From the NCBI RefSeq assembly GCF_014650175.1, contig NZ_BMUL01000004.1, forward strand, positions 62,001-126,000: DNA of 64,000 nucleotides. Direction: 5' to 3'. The translations under genes were made by a program, and so were the position numbers. The notes beneath the pieces were generated by a model, which was given only the letters and a program-made list of their open reading frames with translations, did not search any database and had not been told where the DNA came from. Origin of the DNA: Streptomyces termitum (GTDB lineage: Bacteria; Actinomycetota; Actinomycetes; Streptomycetales; Streptomycetaceae). This document shows positions 7,202 through 15,670 of this stretch, piece by piece; positions within the stretch are counted from its first letter, which is position 1; each line of letters opens with the position of its first letter.

Positions 7202-8998
7202 CTATGCGGCGACCAGTTCCCGGACGGGCTCGGCCAGCCGTACGGAGACGCCCTCGGTCGGGGAGTCGCCGCGCACCTCTGACTCAAGGGCTGTCGCGGT
7301 CCCGCCGAGTTCGTCCACTGCGGGGTCCAGCTCCCCGGACATGGTGAACGTGACCCGCCGTACGTCCAGCTTCCGCCATCCGCCACGGGTGCCCCGCTGC
7401 ACGTCCAGCCGCACGCCCGCTTCGATGAGCAGCGCTCGCCGGCCCGCCGTGTCCTTCTCCGCCCACTCGTCGGCGAACGTCCGGCCGGTCGGTGTGACGA
7501 CGCGCTGAGGCTCGCGCTTCTCCCGGGACTCCAGCTCGGCTATGCGGTTGTCGAGCGCGTCCGCGCGTTCCTGCCACGCTCGCGCGGCGTGCTGCGACTT
7601 CTGGCGCCCTTCCTGCCGCTGGTGTTCCTCGAACTCGGCCACGGTCGCGCGCAGCTCCGGCCCGGGGTCGTACCCGGGAATCTCGACAACATGAGTCGTC
7701 TGGACCGGTCCGGCCACCCGCAGGAACTCGGCGGTCACGTAGTCGTCCACCCAGTCCGCGCGAACGTGTGCGGGGGCGGTGCACTCCACGCCCCGGGCGT
7801 GGAAGTTGCACTTGTAGTTACCGTGCTTGCCCTCTTGCTTGCTGAGGTACATACGGCCCCCGCAAGAGTCGCAGTGGACCACGCGCAACAGCAGCGCGTC
7901 CGTGTCCCGGCGGTCCGTGTTGTCGATGCTGCGGGAGTCGAGAACCGCGCCGATGCGGTCGAACTCCTCGCGGGTGAGGATGGGCGTTTCCGTCGACATG
8001 ATCGGGTTGCCCTCGGCGTCGCGCACGGGCTTGCCCTTGTGCATCTTCCAGCCGAGCAGCGCCGGGTTCCGCAGCATCCGCGTGATGACGGCGGGAGCCC
8101 ATTTGAACACGTCGCGGACGACGTGCGCCCCCTTGGCCCCGCCGGTCTTCCCGCCGGTCTCGCGCTTCTTCTTCAACGCCCAGTGGTCGCGCGGGCTCGG
8201 GATGGAGTCTGCGTTGAGCCCCGCAGCGATAGCCGAAACGGTCTTGCCTTCCAACAGCTCGCGGACGATCCGTTCAATGATCGCCACCGCGTCGGGGTCC
8301 GGAACCAGCGTCCACCCGATACCGCCGTGTTCCTTGGGCATGGGGGCGGACATGTAGCCGTACGAGGGCTTACCGCCGCGCCACCGGAGCGGCATCCGGC
8401 GGATGGCTGCCATGGCCCCGGTAACGCGGTCCTTGATGCTCTGCGACTCCACCTGTGCCGCAAAGGCGAGCATCATCATTTGGAACTCGGCCATGGGGTC
8501 CATGGGGTTCCGGAAGTCAAAGACCAACTTGCCCCCGCCGATGCCCTCGGCGAACACCAGCATTTTCCGGTGCTCGCGTGCCCACTTCGCCAACTCGTGC
8601 ATGTGCGCCATGGACCGGATGGCGCGGTCAAAGCGCCACCAGACAAGCGCGTCGTACTCGTCGGGCCGGTTGAGCCATCCGCCGAGTTCCGGGCGCTCGA
8701 ACGGTCCGAACGTAGACGCGCTCACGTCAAGGTCTACGGCCTCGCGGAGCGCGTCACCGGACCCGAAGTCGATGTTGAGTTCTGCCGCAACGCGGTCGTC
8801 GGCCTCGCGCTGCCGCTCGGGGCTGGTGGTCTCGTCAGTCAGAACGGACAGGCGTACGCACCGCACACCCCGGAGGGTCCGCGTTTCGTAGACCGTGCCC
8901 GCGAGGGGGTTTCGAGGTTCGTTGGTCACGCTCCCTGTAGGGACCGAAGAGGGGGTTTCGGTCTCCACAGCGTCCCTGACCAGCACCGATGCCACCAT
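7202..8998 (-). CDS. int: Large serine recombinase/integrase
   Basis: The product (598 aa from ATG 8998) is a large serine recombinase. Near its N-terminus VRLSVLTD carries the catalytic Ser, with SPERQ just after. Further on come WWRFDRAIRS and the resolvase-core end around QSIKDRVTGAMAA. The recombinase domain reads WALKKKRET to WAPAVITRMLRNPALLG. A zinc ribbon is present (CDSCGGRMY, CNFHARGVECTAP), then a coiled-coil C-terminal region. This order is that of phage integrases such as those of phiC31 and TG1. ATG 8998 has GGAG at a good distance, though upstream ATG 9016 or a later GTG 8929 cannot be excluded. The gene lies directly beside the presumed attachment site, as usual for this class. 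Confidence 0.92.
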   Translation of the reverse strand: MVASVLVRDAVETETPSSVPTGSVTNEPRNPLAGTVYETRTLRGVRCVRLSVLTDETTSPERQREADDRVAAELNIDFGSGDALREAVDLDVSASTFGPFERPELGGWLNRPDEYDALVWWRFDRAIRSMAHMHELAKWAREHRKMLVFAEGIGGGKLVFDFRNPMDPMAEFQMMMLAFAAQVESQSIKDRVTGAMAAIRRMPLRWRGGKPSYGYMSAPMPKEHGGIGWTLVPDPDAVAIIERIVRELLEGKTVSAIAAGLNADSIPSPRDHWALKKKRETGGKTGGAKGAHVVRDVFKWAPAVITRMLRNPALLGWKMHKGKPVRDAEGNPIMSTETPILTREEFDRIGAVLDSRSIDNTDRRDTDALLLRVVHCDSCGGRMYLSKQEGKHGNYKCNFHARGVECTAPAHVRADWVDDYVTAEFLRVAGPVQTTHVVEIPGYDPGPELRATVAEFEEHQRQEGRQKSQHAARAWQERADALDNRIAELESREKREPQRVVTPTGRTFADEWAEKDTAGRRALLIEAGVRLDVQRGTRGGWRKLDVRRVTFTMSGELDPAVDELGGTATALESEVRGDSPTEGVSVRLAEPVRELVAA

Positions 8999-9002
8999 GG
9001 CT

Positions 9003-9030
9003 ACACTCCAGAACATGAACTATGGAGTGT
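9003..9030. repeat. Presumed integrase attachment (hybrid att) site
   Basis: ACACTCCA (9003-9010) and TGGAGTGT (9023-9030) are perfect inverted 8-bp arms around a 12-nt centre containing CATG. The site lies between the integrase start and the truncated VOC gene. Serine-integrase sites have imperfect inverted arms around a central dinucleotide. The exact crossover cannot be placed without attB or attP. Confidence 0.55.
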
Positions 9031-9083
9031 TGGGAGACCCCGAGGGCAACGAGTTCTGCGTGGAGCGCGGGGAGCTCGGGTGA
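9015..9083 (+). pseudogene. 3' remnant of a VOC/glyoxalase-family gene
   Basis: The frame 9015-9083 reads MNYGVLGDPEGNEFCVERGELG and stops. DPEGNEFCV is the hallmark C-terminal motif of VOC-superfamily proteins of the glyoxalase/bleomycin-resistance type, where the Glu is a metal ligand. Only the last 22 codons remain, and everything upstream is integrase-side DNA, so the gene was cut by integration. Its TGA overlaps the GTG start of the downstream thioesterase, implying that the intact gene and the thioesterase formed one operon. The other part should lie beyond the left end of the element. The family is clear. A resistance role is only a guess. Confidence 0.75.
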
Positions 9084-9889
9084 CCGCGTACGCCACACCG
9101 GCCGGTGACGGCGCCTCCCGCTGGCTCAGGCGCCTCGCCGTCCCGGGCGCCCCGGCCCCGGGGCCCTCCCGCGCCCGCGTCGTCTGCCTCCCGCACGCCG
9201 GTGGCGCGGCCGGCGCCTACCAGGGCTGGGCCCGGCACGTCCCGTCCGGCGTCGAACTGATCGCCGTGCAGTACCCCGGCCGCCAGGAGCGGCTGGCCGA
9301 GCGGTGCAGCGAGACGATGGAGGAGACCGCCGGGGCCGTCGCCGGGGCCCTCGCGGCGCTGCCCGCGCTGCCGACCGTCGTCTTCGGCCACAGCATGGGC
9401 GCGCTCGTGGCCTACGAGACCGTGCTCCGGCTCGCCCGCACCGCCCCGCACGCCACCCCCGTGCACCTGTTCGTGTCGGGGACGGCCGCGCCGCACCGCG
9501 ACCGCGACGACCTGCCCGGACTCGACGACGACTCGCTGGTCGCCTACACCCGGCGCCAGGGCGGCGCCGATCCCGAGGTGTACGAGATCCCCGAGCTGCG
9601 GGAGCTGCTGCTGCCCTCGCTGCGCGCCGACTTCCGGCTGCTGACCGGCTACCTGCCGGTCCGCGACCCCGCACGCACCGGTGTCCCGGTCACCGCGCTC
9701 GGCGGCGACCGGGACACCGGCTGCCCGCCCGGACGGCTGGAGACCTGGGGCGAGCTGACCACGGGGAAGTTCACGACCCGGGTCCTTCCCGGGGGGCACT
9801 TCTACCTCCAGGGTGCCGAGGAGCTGCTCTGCGCCCTGGTCCACGGCGCCCTCGGCGCCGGCGCGGACGTCAGGAGAGCGGCTCCGTAG
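9080..9889 (+). CDS. Type II thioesterase (269 aa)
   Basis: GTG 9080 was chosen because it overlaps the stop of the VOC remnant (GTGA) and is preceded by GGGGAG. The product is an alpha/beta hydrolase of the external TEII family, which clears misacylated carrier proteins from NRPS lines. Early residues read VVCLPHAGGAAGAYQGW, the nucleophile Ser sits in GHSMGALVAYE, and the catalytic His lies in LPGGHFYLQG near the end. Length is as usual for TEII. Cutting of the upstream gene by the mobile element may have removed its promoter. Its 3' end overlaps the end of convergent cysN by 20 bp. Confidence 0.9.
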   Translation: MTAYATPAGDGASRWLRRLAVPGAPAPGPSRARVVCLPHAGGAAGAYQGWARHVPSGVELIAVQYPGRQERLAERCSETMEETAGAVAGALAALPALPTVVFGHSMGALVAYETVLRLARTAPHATPVHLFVSGTAAPHRDRDDLPGLDDDSLVAYTRRQGGADPEVYEIPELRELLLPSLRADFRLLTGYLPVRDPARTGVPVTALGGDRDTGCPPGRLETWGELTTGKFTTRVLPGGHFYLQGAEELLCALVHGALGAGADVRRAAP

Positions 9890-11156
9890 CCATGCACGCC
9901 GTCAGCGTGGTCCCGTCGTCCGGGTCGATGAGCAGGAACGATCCGGTGCGGCGGGAGCGCGCGTAGGGGTCGAGGGCGAGCGGCTCGGCGGTGCGGACCA
10001 CGACCTGGCCGATGTCGTTGGCCCGCAGCTCCTCGACGGCCGTGCGGCGCGCCGGATCGTCCAGCGCCAGCCGGGACGGGATCTCCTTCACGACCGCCTT
10101 GACGGTCCGGGTGGTGTGCTTGACCAGCACCCGGTCGCCGACCCGCAGCGGCCGGTCCGCGACGTGGCAGACGGTGGCCGTGAGGTCGCGGGTCACCGGC
10201 GGCGGCCCGTCCGCCGGGGCGATCATGTCGCCCCGGGAGACGTCGACGTCGTGGGCCAGCCGCACCGTCACCGACTGCGGCGCCCACGCCGTCTCGGCGG
10301 GGCCGTCGAGGGTGTCGATGGCCTCGATGGTGGTGGTCACCCGGGACGGCAGCACCGTCACCGGGGCGCCGACGCGCAGCATGCCGGAGGCGATCTGACC
10401 CGCGTAGCCGCGGTAGTCGGGGTGCTCGGCGGTCTGCGGCCGGATGACGTACTGCACCGGGAGCCGGGCCGGATCGCCCTGCGGGTCGTGGTCCACGGAG
10501 ACGGTCTCCAGGTGCTCCAGGACGGTCGGGCCGCCGTACCAGTCCATGTGCGCGGACGGCTCCACCACGTTGTCCCCGGCGAGCGCCGAGACCGGGACGG
10601 CGGTGACCTCGGGGACGCCCAGGCCGCGGGCGTAGTCGGCGAACTCGGCCGCGATGGCGGCGAAGACGGACTCGTCGTAGCCGACCAGGTCCATCTTGTT
10701 CACCGCGAGTACCACGTGCGGGACGCGCAGCAGGGCGGCGACCGCCGTGTGCCGGCGGGTCTGTTCGACGACGCCGTTGCGGGCGTCGACGAGGACCACG
10801 GCCAGTTCGGCGGTGGAGGCGCCGGTGACCATGTTGCGGGTGTACTGCACGTGGCCGGGGGTGTCGGCGAGGATGAAGCGGCGGCGCGGGGTGGCGAAGT
10901 AGCGGTACGCCACATCGATGGTGATGCCCTGCTCGCGCTCGGCCCGCAGCCCGTCGGTGAGCAGCGCCAGGTCCGGCGCCTCCTGGCCCCGGCCGCGCGA
11001 GACCTGCTCGACGGCCTCCAACTGGTCGGCCAGCACCGACTTGGAGTCGTAGAGCAGCCGCCCGACCAGGGTGGACTTGCCGTCGTCGACGGAGCCCGCG
11101 GTCGCGAAGCGCAGCAGCGAGGTACCGGCGGCGAGGGGGGTCTGGGTGGGGTTCAC
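9870..11156 (-). CDS. cysN: Sulfate adenylyltransferase, GTPase subunit CysN
   Basis: This 428-residue protein is the GTP-binding subunit of ATP sulfurylase. With CysD it makes adenosine 5'-phosphosulfate from ATP and sulfate. The P-loop is GSVDDGKSTLVGRLLYDSK, switch II is DTPGH and the base-recognition motif is NKMD, followed by two beta-barrel domains. The GTG start lies 2 bp after the cysD stop. It lacks the fused kinase domain of CysNC proteins, matching the separate cysC here. A primary-metabolism copy should exist elsewhere. The position beside a sulfotransferase argues that this set supplies PAPS for sulfation of the natural product or an intermediate. Confidence 0.95.
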   Translation of the reverse strand: MNPTQTPLAAGTSLLRFATAGSVDDGKSTLVGRLLYDSKSVLADQLEAVEQVSRGRGQEAPDLALLTDGLRAEREQGITIDVAYRYFATPRRRFILADTPGHVQYTRNMVTGASTAELAVVLVDARNGVVEQTRRHTAVAALLRVPHVVLAVNKMDLVGYDESVFAAIAAEFADYARGLGVPEVTAVPVSALAGDNVVEPSAHMDWYGGPTVLEHLETVSVDHDPQGDPARLPVQYVIRPQTAEHPDYRGYAGQIASGMLRVGAPVTVLPSRVTTTIEAIDTLDGPAETAWAPQSVTVRLAHDVDVSRGDMIAPADGPPPVTRDLTATVCHVADRPLRVGDRVLVKHTTRTVKAVVKEIPSRLALDDPARRTAVEELRANDIGQVVVRTAEPLALDPYARSRRTGSFLLIDPDDGTTLTACMATEPLS

Positions 11157-11158
11157 GG

Positions 11159-12094
11159 CTAGAAGTACCCTTCGCGCTTGCGGTCTTCCATCGCGGCCTC
11201 GGACATCTTGTCGTCGGCGCGGGTCGCGCCCCGCTCGGTGAGCCGGGAGGCGGCGACCTCGGTGATGACCTGGTCGATGGTGACGGCGTCGGAGTCGACG
11301 GCGCCGGTGCAGGACATGTCACCGACGGTGCGGTAGCGGATCAGCCGCGTCTCGACCGTCTCCGGCTCCTTCGGGCCGCCCCAGTCGCCGGCGGTCAGCC
11401 ACATGCCGTTGCGGGCGAAGACCTCGCGGTGGTGGGCGTAGTAGATCGCGGGGAGGTCGATGGCTTCGCGCTGGATGTACTGCCAGACGTCGAGTTCGGT
11501 CCAGTTGGAGAGGGGGAAGACGCGGACGTGTTCGCCGGGGGCGTGGCGGCCGTTGTAGAGCTGCCAGAGTTCGGGGCGCTGGCGGCGGGGGTCCCACTGG
11601 GAGAACTCGTCGCGCAGGGAGAAGACGCGTTCCTTGGCGCGGGCTTTTTCCTCGTCGCGGCGTCCGCCGCCGAAGACGGCGTCGAAGCGGTGGTGCTGGA
11701 TGGCTTCGGTGAGGGGGACGGTCTGGAGGGGGTTGCGGGTGCCGTCGGGGCGTTCGCGGAGTTTCCCGGCGTCGATGTAGTCCTGGACGGAGGCGACGTG
11801 CAGGCGCAGTCCGTGCTCGGCGACCACGCGGTCGCGGTAGGCGAGGACTTCGGGGAAGTTGTGGCCGGTGTCGACGTGCAGGAGGGTGAAGGGGACCGGC
11901 GCGGGGGCGAAGGCTTTCAGCGCCAGGTGGAGCATGACGATGGAGTCCTTGCCGCCGGAGAAGAGGATCACCGGTCGTTCGAACTCACCCGCGACCTCGC
12001 GGAAGATGTGCACGGCCTCCGACTCCAGGGAGTCGAGGTGGCTGAGTGCGAAGAGCGAGCCGGCCGCCTCCGCGGCCCGTACGGTCGCCGTCAT
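11159..12094 (-). CDS. cysD: Sulfate adenylyltransferase, catalytic subunit CysD
   Basis: The 311-residue product is the PP-loop subunit of ATP sulfurylase. The pyrophosphatase loop FSGGKDSIVMLHLAL is at about 45-60. The family-typical FGGGRRDEEKARAKERVFS comes later, and the C-terminus ends MEDRKREGYF as in known CysD proteins. ATG 12094 overlaps the cysC stop by ATGA, so cysC, cysD and cysN are translationally coupled. It forms a heterodimer with CysN in the cytoplasm. Linkage to an NRPS cluster and not to cysH/cysI points to PAPS supply, not assimilation. Confidence 0.95.
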   Translation of the reverse strand: MTATVRAAEAAGSLFALSHLDSLESEAVHIFREVAGEFERPVILFSGGKDSIVMLHLALKAFAPAPVPFTLLHVDTGHNFPEVLAYRDRVVAEHGLRLHVASVQDYIDAGKLRERPDGTRNPLQTVPLTEAIQHHRFDAVFGGGRRDEEKARAKERVFSLRDEFSQWDPRRQRPELWQLYNGRHAPGEHVRVFPLSNWTELDVWQYIQREAIDLPAIYYAHHREVFARNGMWLTAGDWGGPKEPETVETRLIRYRTVGDMSCTGAVDSDAVTIDQVITEVAASRLTERGATRADDKMSEAAMEDRKREGYF

Positions 12095-12687
12095 GCGAGG
12101 CCCCTCTCGGTGAGCAGTGCGTGCAGGGCCGAGGCCGATTCGCGCACGGTCTGGGTGTGCGACTCGATGCGCAGGTCGGGTGCCTGGGGTGCCTCGTACG
12201 GGTCGTCGACGCCGGTCAGTCCGGAGATCTCGCCCGCCGCCTGCCGGGCGTACAGGCCCTTGACGTCCCGGACGGAGCAGACCTCCACCGGGGTGGCCAC
12301 GTGCACCTCCAGATAGGGGGTGGCGGTGGCGGAGTGCCGGGCGCGGACGGCCTCGCGGCTGTCCGCGAACGGGGCGATCACCGGGACGAGGACCAGCACC
12401 CCGTTGCGGGCCAGCACCTCGGCGACCATCCCGATCCGCCGTACGTTGGTGTCGCGGTCGTCCCGGGAGAAGCCGAGGCCGGCGGAGAGGAACGTACGGA
12501 TCCGGTCCCCGTCGAGGACCTCCACCCGTCGGTGCTCGCGGCGCAGCCGCCCGGCCAGCTCCTCGGCGATCGTCGTCTTGCCCGCGCTCGGCAGGCCGGT
12601 CAGCCACACGGTGGCGCCGGGCCGGCAGGTGCACAGCCGGGGGGCCGGGTGCGGCGGGGCGGCGGGGAGGGGGGTCAGGAGTGTCAT
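12091..12687 (-). CDS. cysC: Adenylylsulfate (APS) kinase CysC
   Basis: The 198-residue kinase phosphorylates APS to PAPS, the universal sulfate donor. The Walker A motif is GLPSAGKTTIAEELA near residue 35, followed by LDGDRIRTFLSAGLGFSRDDR and the YEAPQAPDLRI region typical of APS kinases. It starts 9 bp after the penicillin-acylase-type gene stop and overlaps cysD by 4 bp, so acylase, cysC, cysD and cysN form one operon. The product PAPS would be used by the sulfotransferase encoded divergently at 15671. Confidence 0.95.
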   Translation of the reverse strand: MTLLTPLPAAPPHPAPRLCTCRPGATVWLTGLPSAGKTTIAEELAGRLRREHRRVEVLDGDRIRTFLSAGLGFSRDDRDTNVRRIGMVAEVLARNGVLVLVPVIAPFADSREAVRARHSATATPYLEVHVATPVEVCSVRDVKGLYARQAAGEISGLTGVDDPYEAPQAPDLRIESHTQTVRESASALHALLTERGLA

Positions 12688-12696
12688 CGGGTCTGC

Positions 12697-15399
12697 TCAC
12701 GCTCCTTCGGGGCGGAGGGTCAGGAGGTCCTTCGTCGCGGCGGTGACCGCGGACCGGGTCGAGGGCCAGGGGAGGGTCTCGCCCCTGCGCCACAGTTCCG
12801 TCTGGTCGGCGTAGGTGTCGTGGAAGGCGTGCCCGGAGGCACCGGTCAGGTTGATCCAGCGGGAGGCGTCGAAGTCGGCGAAGTCCACGACCATGCGCAT
12901 CGAGGGCACCCAGTTCACCTCGTAGCCCTGGGAGGCGTCCCAGCCGGTCGCGTCGACGGTGGCCGAGCCGCCGCCGACCTCCACCGGCTCGTGGTTCAGC
13001 AGCCACTGCACGGGGGCGGGGCCGCCGGTGCCCAGGGTGTCGTTGCGCAGGGTCAGGGTGTGCAGGGCGCCCCAGCGCCACTGGGACGGGTCGGCGCCGA
13101 GCCGGCCGGACAGTTCCTTCGCGGCGTCGTCCATGGCGGCCCGCAGCACGTCGTCGCGGGTGCGCAGGCCGCGCGGGTCCCGGCTGTTGCGCCACCAGGG
13201 GTCGTCCGGCGCGGTCAGCAGCTCGCGGACGATGTCGTACCAGAGGCCGCCGCCGTCGACGTGCAGCTGGGCCCTGTTGCCGTCGAGCTCGTCGTAGAAC
13301 GTCAGCTTCAGCAGGTTGCTCCAGACCGCGTTGAAGTACGCGGCCGGTGCCGAGTCGGCGCCCTGCCCGAAGTCCCAGCCGCGCAGCAGGTCCTGGGCGG
13401 GGCGGGCCTTCTCGCCGGGGGTGACGGCCAGCAGGTGGGGGGTGAGGACGGCCGCGTTCTCGTTGCGGTCGTCGAGCTGGATGCGCTGCATGGCGGCGGC
13501 GTCCAGCTTGCCCGCCCCCTCGATCAGCCGGGCGATCCGCTCGCTGCGGTAGCCGTCGCCCCAGTTGCGGGTCAGGTTGTACGGGTACTGGGGGCCGGCC
13601 GCCGCGTTGTTCGCGGTGACGATGTAGCCGGACGCCGGGTCGAAGGAGCGGGGCAGCGCGTCGAAGGGGACGAAGCCCCGCCAGTCGTACTCGCCGGTCC
13701 AGCCCGGCACCGGCCAGCGGCCCTCGCCCTTGCCGCGGACCGGGATCCGGCCGGGCGCCTGGTAGCCGATGTGGCCCCGGCGGTCGGCGTAGACCAGGTT
13801 CTGCGCGGGGGAGGAGAACAGGGCCGCCGCGGCCCGGAAGGAGTCCCAGTCCCCGGCGGTGTTCAGCCGGAACACCGCGTCCATGGTCCGGCCGGGGTCC
13901 AGGGCGCTCCACCGCATGGCCACCGCGTACTCGGCGCCGCCCGTGCGCTCCACGCCGGGGATGCGGCCCTCGGTGGCCACCCACTTCGCCTTGGGGAAGG
14001 CGTCCGAGATGAGGGGGCCGTGGACGGTGGACCGCACGGTGATCGTGCGGTCGGGGCCGCCCGCGACCTTCAGGACCTCCCGGCGGGTCTCCAGCGGCCG
14101 CTGCGCACCCTTGTACTGGTAGGTGGAGCCGGTGACGCGCTCCACGAACAGGTCGGTGTCGGCGGGCGCCAGGTTCGTCACGCCCCAGCCGATGTCCCGG
14201 TTGTGGCCGACGATGACGCCGGGCATTCCGGCGAAGCCGAAGCCCGAGACGTCGTACGGGCAGGACGGGCCGGTCGTGGTGCAGTGCAGGCCGCCCTGGT
14301 ACCAGACGCCGGGCAGGGAGGGAGACAGGTGCGGATCGTTGGCGAGCAGCGGCTTGCCGGTCGTCGTCCGGCTGCCCGCCACCACCCAGGAGTTGGAGCC
14401 GATGCCCGAACCGCGCGGCCCGAGCACCTGGTCGATGCCGGCCAGGGCGTCGGAGGCGCCGGCCATCGGCCCGTACGCGGCACGGGCCGCGCCGGCCGCC
14501 GCGCCGGTGGCGGAGGCCCCGGCGCCGGCCGGTGCCGCGGGCACCGTGCCCTGGCTGTCGCCGGGCTCGACGATGGGCCGCCAGCGGGAGAAGTCGTACG
14601 TCGGGAACAGCGAGTCGACCTGGGCGTCGGTCAGCGTGGTGGCCAGCAGGGCGTGCCGCACCTGGTCCGACAGGGTGGCGTTCAGGTTCCACGCCATCGC
14701 CTTGAGCCAGGACACCGAGTCGGCGGGGGTCCAGGGGGCCGGGGTGTAGTCCAGGCCGCCCAGCTCCAGCAGCGGGTACTCCACGCTGAGGTCCGCGCCC
14801 CGCCGGTCGGCGAGGTAGGCGTTCACCCCGGCCGCGTAGGCGTCGAGGTTGGCCCGCGACCGCGGGTCCAGCAGCGCGATCTCCCGCTCGGCCACCCGCC
14901 GCCAGCCCATCGTGCGGATCAGCGAGTCGGTCTCCACCTGGCTCTCGCCGAACAGTTCGGCGAGCCGGCCGGAGGTGATGTGGCGGCGCACGTCCATCTC
15001 CCAGAACCGGTCCTGGGCGTGCACGAACCCCTGCGCGAGGAACAGGTCGTGCGGATCGTCCGCGTAGATCTGCGGCACCCCCGAGGCGTCCCGCGCCACC
15101 GTGACCCGGCCGTGCAGGCCCGCCACCGACAGCTCGCCCGCCACCTGCGGGTACGAGGCCCGCACCATCCAGGTCGCGGCCAGCCCGGTCGCGCACACCA
15201 CCGCCACCAGCAGCACCGTCAGGCACCAGGCCGTCACCCGCAGCCTGCGCCACCCGCGCGAGCCGCGCCGCGCCGGGCCGCCCGCGTCCGGCGCCCCGGC
15301 CGCGGCCCCCGCGTCCGGCCCGCCCTCCGGCGAGCCCCCGCCGGGCCCCTCCTCGCCCGGCGCCCCGGCCCGGGTCAGCGGATCCATCACATCGCTCAT
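12697..15399 (-). CDS. Penicillin-acylase-type Ntn hydrolase, membrane-anchored
   Basis: About 900 residues. A disordered Gly/Pro/Ala-rich cytoplasmic tail is followed by one membrane segment (WCLTVLLVAVVCATGLAATW). Then comes the penicillin amidase fold with GVPQIYADDPHDLFLAQGFV and HAQDRFWEMDVRRH. The autocatalytic site GSNSWVVAG lies near residue 335, where Ser would become the N-terminal nucleophile of the beta chain, followed by ANDPHLSPSLPG. The family cleaves amide bonds of acylated amines. PvdQ, a relative, removes a fatty acid from a siderophore precursor outside the cytoplasm. With a FAAL-started NRPS in the cluster, removal of the N-acyl cap after export is a plausible role. ATG 15399 has GGGAACGGA upstream; ATG 15414 is an alternative. 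Confidence 0.88.
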   Translation of the reverse strand: MSDVMDPLTRAGAPGEEGPGGGSPEGGPDAGAAAGAPDAGGPARRGSRGWRRLRVTAWCLTVLLVAVVCATGLAATWMVRASYPQVAGELSVAGLHGRVTVARDASGVPQIYADDPHDLFLAQGFVHAQDRFWEMDVRRHITSGRLAELFGESQVETDSLIRTMGWRRVAEREIALLDPRSRANLDAYAAGVNAYLADRRGADLSVEYPLLELGGLDYTPAPWTPADSVSWLKAMAWNLNATLSDQVRHALLATTLTDAQVDSLFPTYDFSRWRPIVEPGDSQGTVPAAPAGAGASATGAAAGAARAAYGPMAGASDALAGIDQVLGPRGSGIGSNSWVVAGSRTTTGKPLLANDPHLSPSLPGVWYQGGLHCTTTGPSCPYDVSGFGFAGMPGVIVGHNRDIGWGVTNLAPADTDLFVERVTGSTYQYKGAQRPLETRREVLKVAGGPDRTITVRSTVHGPLISDAFPKAKWVATEGRIPGVERTGGAEYAVAMRWSALDPGRTMDAVFRLNTAGDWDSFRAAAALFSSPAQNLVYADRRGHIGYQAPGRIPVRGKGEGRWPVPGWTGEYDWRGFVPFDALPRSFDPASGYIVTANNAAAGPQYPYNLTRNWGDGYRSERIARLIEGAGKLDAAAMQRIQLDDRNENAAVLTPHLLAVTPGEKARPAQDLLRGWDFGQGADSAPAAYFNAVWSNLLKLTFYDELDGNRAQLHVDGGGLWYDIVRELLTAPDDPWWRNSRDPRGLRTRDDVLRAAMDDAAKELSGRLGADPSQWRWGALHTLTLRNDTLGTGGPAPVQWLLNHEPVEVGGGSATVDATGWDASQGYEVNWVPSMRMVVDFADFDASRWINLTGASGHAFHDTYADQTELWRRGETLPWPSTRSAVTAATKDLLTLRPEGA

Positions 15400-15467
15400 G
15401 TCGTCCGTTCCCATGCTCGGCGGAACCCTGCGCCCCGACGGTCGCATCCGAGCCGTCCGGGCATAAG

Positions 15468-15483
15468 CCGGGGAATCTCCCGA
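15468..15483. promoter_or_regulatory. Putative cluster operator (site 3)
   Basis: CCGGGGAATCTCCCGA lies 69 bp upstream of the acylase start, in the gap shared with the divergent sulfotransferase. It matches three other sites in the window (26736-26751, 53966-53981, 45025-45040) as an imperfect palindrome with GGGG/CCCC-type half-sites. Confidence 0.5.
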
Positions 15484-15670
15484 CAGCCGTTCCGCTATCC
15501 GTTCGCTACGCGCCCGCCACCGGCCCCGGGGAGCGGCCCGGCAGCGGGCCGATAGCGGGTCGGGAGCGGGCCGCGGTGGAGTGGTTCCACCGGGGCCACC
15601 GGGGACGCCGAAGCGGCGGAACCGGCGCGCCCCGCGTCACCCTTGGACATCTCGACCCGAAGGCGGGGAC

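Larger units (their letters stand above)
1..9030. mobile_element. Integrated mobile element (right-hand part), serine-integrase type
   Basis: This stretch is made of short, tightly packed genes of mostly unknown function, a DNA-binding TPR-type regulator, an HNH nuclease and, at its right edge, a large serine integrase transcribed inward. At 9003-9030 the element meets a truncated VOC-family gene, which is the signature of site-specific integration into a coding sequence. The left end and the other attachment site are outside the window. No capsid, tail, terminase or conjugation gene is visible, so phage, satellite and integrative-conjugative classes cannot be separated. The gene style differs sharply from the biosynthetic cluster to the right. 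The boundary call is inference from the integrase position and the broken gene. Confidence 0.8.

Noticed and set aside
8900..9080. tRNA gene as integration target
   Set aside because: No cloverleaf-forming sequence is visible; the enzyme is a serine integrase and the target is a protein-coding gene.
9813..11162. Long plus-strand open frame across cysN
   Set aside because: The minus strand carries full CysN motifs; the plus frame is Arg/Gly/Val-rich with no domain, as expected for a high-GC shadow.
9870..12687. Assimilatory sulfate reduction operon
   Set aside because: No cysH, cysI or sirohaem genes are nearby; a sulfotransferase is divergent, so PAPS supply is the better reading.
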